From Choristoneura fumiferana (taxonomy: Eukaryota > Arthropoda > Insecta > Lepidoptera > Tortricidae), in NCBI RefSeq assembly GCF_025370935.1, contig NC_133486.1, positions 8,069,079-8,133,078 of the forward strand: DNA of 64,000 nucleotides, written 5' to 3'. Numbering within the stretch: position 1 is the stretch's first letter; the number at the start of each line of letters is the position of its first letter. The notes beneath the pieces were generated by a model that saw nothing but the letters and a program-made list of their open reading frames with translations, was not told the DNA's origin and searched no databases. The position numbers were made by a program, and so were the translations under genes. Below, one piece after another: positions 11,280-20,700 of this stretch.

Positions 11280-12990
11280 TTTTTTGAAAACGCCCTAGTT
11301 TCTGTCTTTAGATTAGAAAAAATAGACTGCGAATACGTAATCCTTACGCAATAAGACTGAGATTAGAAAATTGCTTTCCCATTCTTATCAATAATCATTG
11401 TAGGCATTTTCTAGACTCATACGTAAGTACCTTCTTTAAATAGGTAGAGTACACAATATATATTACCAACAACAACAAGACACAAAATTAGCAAACACAA
11501 GAAACTAGGTGAATCATATTTTGATTGAGATTAGCGCCATCTATCCAAAAATGCCTGAACTAAGACACAAGTTGTCCGATTCCGATTCTTAACTCTTGCG
11601 CACTCATGGCTTCCAGGTAGAATACAAACCGATTCCGCTACGGCGCATGCGCCACTTGGCATCTTGAATTGCGTAAGAACGCCTGCGTGCTATGCTAGCC
11701 TGGTACATTTGATACAAATCGTCGATTGATCCACTGCACAATGTGATCAAAAATTTGATCGAATGAAATTTTAAATATTTATTAGAGTATATGAAAGAGA
11801 TGACGCTATATTTAGTACAGTGTGAGTGAATATACATAATTGGTATAAATATTCAATTCAATTATGCATAATACACGAGCTTCTACAAGATCCTGTTATC
11901 CTGGTATACTAGTAACAAAATCATCGTAAGTAAAATGATAATTTGCTTGTGATTTAAGTGAACATCCTAAATTTTATGCTACCCTAGTAGATACTCACTG
12001 AACTCTATGAAACTCATCAGCTGACAGCTATTCTCGCGAACGTAGAGGAGATTATCCTGATACGGGACAAGCAAACAAAGGAGCAATAATTTAACTGTGA
12101 ATGACAAACGGAAATGTTACACATGCCTAAGCAGTTTTTATTCAATGATTTGATATTTTAATAACATCAAATCTGTATAAAAAATGCAGAATTAAACAAC
12201 TTTCAAATTTAGTTTCTAACTGTAATCAAAAGATCAGCGCCATCTAGCTTCATTTTTAAAAAACAGTCTTGCTAGAATCTGCTAGTCTAGTATCGGGCCA
12301 AGTTTAGTTTGGAAAAGAAAATAAGAGACGTATCCACCAAAGTAGTTCAAGAAACTATTCATAGATGGCGATGGCATTACCCTTTTCAGGCATAGTGCGA
12401 TTAAAGCGTTCAAATCTAATCGACAACAACTTGTCTAATACAAAATAAAAAAGTGTTAAAAATGTAATTAGTTTTTGTTATATAGCTTATTTAAACTGGT
12501 GGGGGTTAAAAAAAGATCAATTCATTGCTTTTTACAAAAAATAAACAAGGATACGAAAGAAAAATATTTTAATACGCGTGAGTAATTTAATACGCAAAAA
12601 TAATAGTAGCTTCAAAATACAACACTATCAGAATAATTTTCAATCATAATATCGCAACATTGCATTTACAAAAATATGTAAGATTATAATTTTAATACAA
12701 TATATTTATTTGTTCATTTGATATTAGAATAATCAAAGTTGCTGATATTAAGTACATTGCATGAATATAATTACATATTTTTTTGGTATTAGTTTTTCTT
12801 ACGAGTAAGTATGTAGTTGTATACAATATAATTTACATACGTTATACATTAGTTATGTAGAGAGATTAGTTAAATTCGAATCGTGTTTAAAAAAATGTGC
12901 CAATAATTTTAAAACAGCAAAATAGTATAGGTATTGCCACGAGAGTTGAAGTGAATGATGACACACACAGCTATATGAAAAACACTGATT
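11280..12990. other. Intergenic, nothing recognised
   Basis: This is AT-rich sequence with short fortuitous frames only. Confidence 0.5.
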
Positions 12991-12996
12991 GCGTGG

Positions 12997-13145
12997 GTGA
13001 CACTATTCAAATTTACCGGCCCGGATAGTACCGACATGGAAATACCGGCCGTTTTCATAGAAACTGATGATTTTCTATGGGCGTGTACACGAAAAACAGG
13101 GTCGCCATTTCCATGTCGGTATTAAGGGCCGGTAAATAGTGTCAC
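12997..13145. mobile_element. MITE with GTGACACTATT ends
   Basis: Inverted repeats start GTGACACTATT and include TACCGGCCC and TACCGACATGGAAA in the left arm, mirrored in the right arm. It is about 149 bp and non-coding. Confidence 0.75.
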
Positions 13146-13858
13146 TAGATTGCATAAAATGAATAATTAAATGAGTAAGTGAATGCCAAAATCCCGCTGT
13201 CATTACATGCTCTTCTGTGCGTGACCTTAACTCTGGTGGCACTACCTATTACTACATTTACGATTGTAGATTGCAAAACCAAAACATGAGCACTTCTTCT
13301 GTTACGTATATTATATTATACTACTTGTCAGTAGCGTGGCTCTCTAACAACTCGACTATCACCGGTACCTAGCCGTATTGTCTAACGCCAGTTATCGCCA
13401 GGGCGCTTGCGTTCGCATTCACTATTTCACCACCTCTTTCTATCATCGGCCTACACCGTGTGACAGGGAGAAATGGTGGTAACGATTGTTTTATAAAATT
13501 CTTCCGTTCTACTGGCCTCATCTCTTTAGTATAAGCGACAAAAAAACTGAGCGGTTGAAACGCTCGTAGAACTACCCATTTCGCAAACGGATACCTGAAT
13601 CTAAAAATAATCTTGACAATCTGTTATGTCAAAAGATCTATCAAATGATACTTCACAAGTTCACACTATGGGATAAGTAGACTTATGGCACAGTATAAAC
13701 ATAATAAATAATCTACGAGCTGCACACCTAACCCACACAAGGGCACACTATCCTTAAGCGCAGTAGCGTGGAGTAAACAATTTCATCAGACAACCCAGTG
13801 TCAGAAGCGTGAGTTAGGCTTGTCTTCTCACAGTTAATGCACACAAGCTTCACTAGAC
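13146..13858. other. Intergenic, nothing recognised
   Basis: No gene or repeat that I can name lies between the two MITEs. Confidence 0.5.
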
Positions 13859-13861
13859 TAA

Positions 13862-14002
13862 GGGGCTGTTTCACCATCCATCGATTATTGTTAACTGACG
13901 GTTAAATGTGATGCCGTCTCCGTCTATTGAAACAAAACAAATAGAGACGGCATCACATCTAACCGTCAGTTAACACTAATCAATGGATGGTGAAACAGCC
14001 CC
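13862..14002. mobile_element. PIF/Harbinger-type MITE, TAA target
   Basis: The ends GGGGCTGTTTCACCATCCAT are mirrored at 13981-14002, with a 3-bp duplication TAA on each side. It is the same family as 20865-21005 (TTA). A lone terminal piece lies at about 36851-36878. Confidence 0.85.
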
Positions 14003-14434
14003 TAAATATACCTACTTGTCATTGTGTTGTGTACTGATGTCACGTAAAAAATTTGGACAGCCAGTGGGAATCTGGTCACACAGAAATCCTAAGCCAGGTA
14101 TTACCGTGACAGCAAAGCTGTCAAATCGCGGAGTATCTACTGGATTAAAACCAGTTCAGTTCGAGCATCAACAATATTAGAGCCGCAGAGCAAAGAACAG
14201 AATGATGATTTTCTTGCCAGATTCTTCTCAACAGAGATTTTCCAAACCGGCGGTCGAGTTTTCGTCGTCGGTCGACATTCATAAGTGCTTTGCTTGATAA
14301 AGCCTAATTTAATAAATAAATTCTGATCTTAACAAAAAAGTTTACTCTGACTTAGAAAAGACACGCGATTGACATTTCCTTTTGTTTTTTTCTATTCCGT
14401 TGGGATTACAGTGAATAATGTGTGTATCTTAAAT
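14003..14434 (-). other. HPS5: HPS5 3'UTR and intergenic DNA
   Basis: The sequence downstream of the HPS5 stop on the minus strand has an ATTAAA at 14313-14308, about 120 bases past the stop. This is the best poly(A) signal candidate. The rest, up to the MITE, shows nothing else. Confidence 0.5.
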
Positions 14435-14773
14435 TTACTTAGTTTTAGGCGAACACGACGGGCACAATCTCACTTTATTCACGTCCAAGCAAGCGCCGTG
14501 ATATATATGGCCACACCGAAACACCCACAGGCCGCCATCTTTGATTAAAAATTCATTTTGCAACGGCAATCCACAAAGCACGCAGTCCATCACACCATTA
14601 TTTAACTCTGGCAAACTTTCAATAATAGTTGTCATTGTCAAATTTTGATAAGTTGAGTTGGGTGATATTTTTGAAGAGCATAAACCCCAGTGCGTGGATT
14701 TGACTGCTACAACTATAGGCAAAGCTGTGTGTTTGATTTTCCCGCTCGTGGTGTTACGCAGAAGTTGACAGAT
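14435..14773 (-). CDS. HPS5: HPS5 coding exon 5 (C-terminal zinc motif)
   Basis: It has 112 codons plus TAA after a TACTTTTACAG acceptor. It contains CVLC..., WVFRCGHIYHGACL and CPSC, a C3H2C3 (RING-H2-like) cysteine/histidine order also found at the C-termini of several vesicle-tethering proteins. Confidence 0.85.
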   Translation of the reverse strand: MCQLLRNTTSGKIKHTALPIVVAVKSTHWGLCSSKISPNSTYQNLTMTTIIESLPELNNGVMDCVLCGLPLQNEFLIKDGGLWVFRCGHIYHGACLDVNKVRLCPSCSPKTK

Positions 14774-17700
14774 CTGTAAAAGTAATGAGGAGAAATATTA
14801 TTAAAGAGACTAAAGAGAAATAAAATTGTGTATAAAATATGTCGGAGGCCGATAGCCAAATCTGCCAGATCATGAAATTCCTAGGCATATCGTGAAATGG
14901 CGCCATTTCATGAATTTACTAAGGGACATCCGCCATATCGTTCAAAACCCACCGCTTAACGATTTGCCTAGTGACGTTGAGGCAGATCATGAAATTCCTA
15001 GGCATATCATTAAACGCCACCATTCATGATTTGACCAGTTTAGGCAGATCATGAGATTTCTAGACCATGAAACGCCGCCATATCGGTTCTGGCACTTCGC
15101 CGGCTGCTGCCGCGGCACGCTCGCTTCTATCGCTCGACTCGTGCGTTATGGTCACAATTCATACTAACCACTCCTCGCTTCGCTCGTCGTACCAAATTTT
15201 TCTCTTTTTCGGCATATCACGTGCCCGGTATAGAGCTAGGAAAATCGATTTGCCGTATTGTTGTACAGGCGTGATATGCCTGGCCAACTTTTAGGCATAT
15301 CATGAAATGGCGCCATTTCACGATATACGTAGGAATTTCGTGATCTGGCGGATTTTACATGTCGGCGGCCGATCGTAAAATTCGCCAGATCACGAAATTC
15401 CTAGGCATATCGTGAAACGCCGCCATTTCATGATATGCCTAAACATTGGCCAGGCATATCACGATGTGCCTGAGAAATAATACGGCAGATCGATTAGAGC
15501 AACGCATTCGTCGATATTCCTAGCTCTATACCGGGCACATCGTAAAATAGTTTCTTTTTTGGCCACTGGTGGCGCTGCGTATGCAATGGCGGCCGTGACC
15601 AGCTGACCGGTCGTGTTTGTTTAGCGCGTGAAAAATGTCGGAGTGGCAACAAAATGATCCTTAAACCAAAACTAGTGATTGAATTCATAATAGAAGTGCA
15701 AAAGAAGATTTTGAACATCAGCTCCGTTCTTTTTATGTGAATCAAACGGATTCTGTGCACAATATGAAAAAACCATGGACGTCTGCCCGTATTATAGAGG
15801 TTAGTATTTTGTTGATAAATAGAGTATTCACTAGTTGTTATTTATTTATATAGAAAAATTTAGGTACGACGAGCGAAGCGAGGAGTGGTTAGTATTAATT
15901 GTGACCACGACGCACGAGCCGAGCGAGCGAAGCGAGCGTGCCGCGGAAGCGGCCGGCGAAGTGCCAGAACCGATATGGCGGCGTTTCATGATATGCCTAG
16001 GAATTTCATGATCTGCCTAAACTGGCCAAATCATGAAGTGGCGGCGCTTCGTGATATGCCTAGGAATTTCATGATCTGCCTAAACGTCACTAGGCAAATC
16101 GCTAAACGGTGAATTTTGATCGATATGGCGGATGTCCCTTAGCCAATTCATGAAATGGCGGCATTTCACGATATGCCTAGGAATAATTTCGTGATCTGGC
16201 GGATTTTACGATCGGCCGCCGACATATACATGTAGTACACAATACCCACCTCTGATTTCACGTCCTCATACTCATAAGCGTTGTAAAGTACATCTGTGAG
16301 TTGTGTAACTATCGTAGCGTCATACTTTTCAAATAACGACACCATCAAGCAAGTGTGATAAAACTTCATACTAATCTCACCCGGCCCAATCAGATGTGAA
16401 TGTTTTTCCATCAATTTAATGGCATTTCTTCCGCCAACCGACTTGATAACCAGTGCTCCTAAATCGTCCCAACTGAGGGTATCTTTGACATTGATATGAT
16501 TGAACTTCTTGTTACAATTCAAGCATAGATTCGCGTGTAAAGTGACGTATAGCCGTATGGCGCGGTCCCAGGTGTCGAATGTGAACTGAGGAAGAAACGA
16601 ATGCAACAAGCTCTCATCTAACATCTGAAGCAATATCCTTAGAACATTTAACAGGTCTTCGTTTCGCTGCATGTAGAGTATTTTCCTCCACAAATATGGC
16701 ATCTTTTTGCATATTTCAAAGCATTGGTTCCTCGTCTGGCTCGCCCATTGCTTCTCAATGAATTCGTCGATCAAAATAGAAAACATGGGTTTCTCTCTCG
16801 TTTTCGTATACGGTAACGGATAACCACATTCACAAGCCATTTCTGAGATTTTTTGCGTTTTTAGATTCACTGTTATTGCTGAGTCCACTAAATATTTGTA
16901 CAGTTTTTCGTCTTTTAAAATACAGTCTAAAAATTCATCTTTCTTAGTCGTAAGACTTAAGTATGTTAAGAAAATATTATGAGGTGCATATTTAGATTCT
17001 TCTATGGCTCCTACAGATATGCAGTACTGTTCCAACAAAATCATCAGTTGATACACTTCTCTAATATCACAAGAATAGTTTTCTATGATTGAAATTAAAT
17101 TCGATTGTTCAGTTTCTTTACTAACTAAGCTTAGCCTAAAATATTGATACAGCGACCTGCACACTTTATCTTCTACGTTATTTACTTTATTATTGTCTAT
17201 TTCTATGGCCTTTGGACTAGATTCTTTGTAAACAATATTGTTGTCGACTACAACTGGAGAGTATTCGATATTTGGTGTATCTTGCCGAGCTCGTCTTTCA
17301 GGCATTTGTATTTCTTGTATATTTTGCTTCTCAATGCTGAAATGTTTCATTTTGTCCTCGAAACCTCCCCATTTTTCCTTAAGCTTCTTTTTACTAGAAT
17401 TTAGTTTGTCAGACATTGTCAATCCTAGGTCTTTAAATGCTTGTAACGCTTCTGGTGTTACGGTTCCCAATTTACTATCTTCAATTGGTTCATTCGTTTC
17501 GTCGTCAGACAAGCACGTCTGTGTATGGTAAGTGTTATCTACAACAAATATTCCGGATTTCATCTGAGTAACATCATTTATTTTTATTGTTTCTATTTTT
17601 TCTAAGACACCTTCTATGTTTTTTACTAGATCTTCATTCAGTTTATCTCTTAGTCCTACTAAAATATGTAATTTATTTGATATATTATTACAAAGCAAAT

Positions 17701-20700
17701 AATCAGCGAACAAGGCACAGAGTTCAGCACATAGCACATATTTTTCCTCTATATAGCACTTCAAGAGAAACTTGTCAATTTTTAAAAATTTCAGATTCAG
17801 AAGAGAGCCGTTACCTAACCACACATAAAGCAAACCATTGTAAATTTTACAATCAACTATGTCTTCGTACGTATCAAACCACATAGTGTTTTCATCGTCG
17901 TCAACATTTAAGAAGTACAAGGCGTCCTTTTTAAAACTGAATATGGCACTATTAATGTTGAATATTTTAGAAAAAGCAACTGATTGTCCATCAGTTTCGC
18001 TTAAGTCACTTGAAATGCAAACATTTTCATTGGTGTAGGACTCTAAAGTGACCAGTTTCATGGGATTCTTGGCCAGACTGTGTTTGAATTGATGTGTTCT
18101 TCTAACTGTGCCGTCAACGGTTGCCTCCCACAGTCTTGAAGATGGTCTCGCACAGTATATAAGTGTATTAGCTAATTTTTCTCCTACAGTGAATCCTGCA
18201 TCATCATCAACAATATTGTACTTTTTAACTTCCTTAATATGTTCTTTGGAACATTTTTCTGTACAGTTCTCAGCAATATTTTCTTTGGTGACGAAACATG
18301 CTCCAAACTCTCCATCCCTCAATTTCTGGCCTATTTGCCTGTACTGTTCCTGCGCCGTGTTGCAGATGTAACACCTTGTTAAAGTAGAGACAAGTAGCAT
18401 ACAATCTCTCACATCCAATTGGCATATGCGGGAGTCCAGACTCATTATAGTTTGGGATGAACTTTGAAACATTGTTTTGGCCTGAAATCAGAAAGGAAGA
18501 AAATTTCACATATTTGGTTTAGAGAAAGGGGTTCATTAAAAGTGTTGGCTGAAAATAGCTTAAAAAATGTACAGTGGACGTCTTACCGCATGAATTTCAA
18601 ACAATCTTAAGATATTTTGTTTCTTTCTTTCTGAGGCATTTTACTAAATCCTTTCTTTATCTATTTATTTATTTCACCAACACATACAACAATACATTTA
18701 ACTGTCTTTGGACTAGGGCATAATATTAATAATAAGAGAAGCACTAAGTAGCCTAACTAATAGTTTAGTTTTAAATATAGCTTACCAAGCTCATTAGTTC
18801 ACACTCACACCTTTGAATTTTTCGGGGTTTAGCTTTTTTGTTAAGAAAAGGATTGTAAAGAAACCAGGTTATACTTGTGATCCTGTGTAGCAATGTCAAC
18901 AGTGCGTGAATTACAAAATCCACATTGAACCACATGGTTCTCACACGAGAACAATAGCTAAAGTTCGCTCATTCTGAGAGGAGGCCTGTGTCCAGCAGCA
19001 GTGGGACATAGGGCTGGGATGATTACTAACGAAGATTGTCCGACATGAGGTTTTCTCAAAAAGTTGTCCCGTCATGAATTGACAAGACATGAAATTAACC
19101 CTAAGGGCGAGATCATAAAACATAAACTACATAAAACATCCAAAATTTCTTGACGTCAGGAAAACGTCACGAAATCTTGTTAACAAAAAAATGAAATTTT
19201 GTAACTACATCAAAACTTTCTATAGGATCCAACAACAAAGATTACCTATCTGACTTTTAATCACTTTTACCAAAAGGTTTTGTATATATTGAAAAACAAT
19301 ATTACTTATTTTTTGTGGTGAAATAGCGTCAGGTTTTTTTTTTAATAAGCGGACAACTGTTTTTTTTTAAATGGACAACTTTTTGAGAAATAGTCATATG
19401 CTTAAACGCGGCGGGCGCTTCGCTCCACCACACGCCGAGTTTATACCACGATTAAATACCGTCAAACAATCTTCCAACATACTCACTATGAAGTTCTGCA
19501 AATGTAGCACAGATATCCTCCCCACGTCATCTCCGGTGAACAGCATATTGTTGCCACTCCATATCAAGGCCGTGACCTCATTTCCAGCGTGTTCCTTTGA
19601 CGACGACGTCACAGCAAGCGCCTGGTCGCATCCGGTAGCGGTGACCACTCCGCGACCGTTTGCAAAGCCAATGTACCTTTCATCTTGGGATATAGCTAAG
19701 CGGGTGATTGCGCCATCCTGTAATTTAAAACAAATTTTATTGAAAAGAAGAGGTAATAAGATTTTTTTTTTCAGAAAAGTAACTTTTCCTCCCTGATGAG
19801 AGGGATCAAACTGCAACTTTTCTGTTCAAGGCTTTTCTAAGTGTTTTTTTAATGCATTTTTTTGAATTGTTTATTTATTTCAATTTTCGTCATCATCATC
19901 ATCATCCCAGCCTATATACGTCCCACTGCTGGGCACAGGCCTCCTCTCAGAACAAGAGGGCTTGGGCCATAGTTCCCACGCGGGCCCAGTGCGGATTGGG
20001 AACTTCACACGCACCATTGAATTGCTTCGCAGGTTTGTGCAGGTTTCCTCACGATGTTTTCCTTCACCGCAAAGCTCGTGGCAAATTTCAAATGTGATTC
20101 CGCACATGAATTTCGAAAAACTCAGAGGTGCGAGCCGGGGTTTGAACCCACGACCCTCTGCTTGAGAGGCGATAGGTCAAACCACTAGGCCACCACGGCT
20201 TTTACTAGGCCACCACGGCTTTTACTAGGCCACCACGGCTTTTACTAGGCCACCACGGCTTTTCAAATGCACTCATAGTCAAAGTCAAAATATCTTTATT
20301 CAATTTAGGCTATAACAAGCACTAGCACTAGTCCCAAAACACCATATTTCCAAAAAGGCTCATTCTCGATTTACACGAGAACCATTGAGAACTAGTCCCA
20401 AAATACACCTTTTCCAAAATACCCCAAATTGTGTTCACCTGTAGGTGGCGCAATACTTCATTTTCATAATGCATAGTTCTCAAAATACTCTAGTTCCAAA
20501 ATACCCTAATTTTTTTTCTTTTATGGTCTTGCCACCATTTTCACTATCTCTTTCTGTAACCATCTTACATCATTAGAAGAAATAATTAAGAAATAATTGA
20601 ATAAAGATATTTTGACTTTGATTTGACTTTTGACTTTGATAGCAAGCATGCACATTAGACCAATACGGCCTCCAGCCTGTGCATGGAACCCAACCCCCCA

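Noticed and set aside
17144..18371. Open frames on the plus strand opposite the large HPS5 exon
   Set aside because: They are antisense shadows of a long coding exon with clear homology on the minus strand.
20184..20263. CRISPR-like repeat array
   Set aside because: Units are directly adjacent with no spacers, inside a SINE in a eukaryotic intron.
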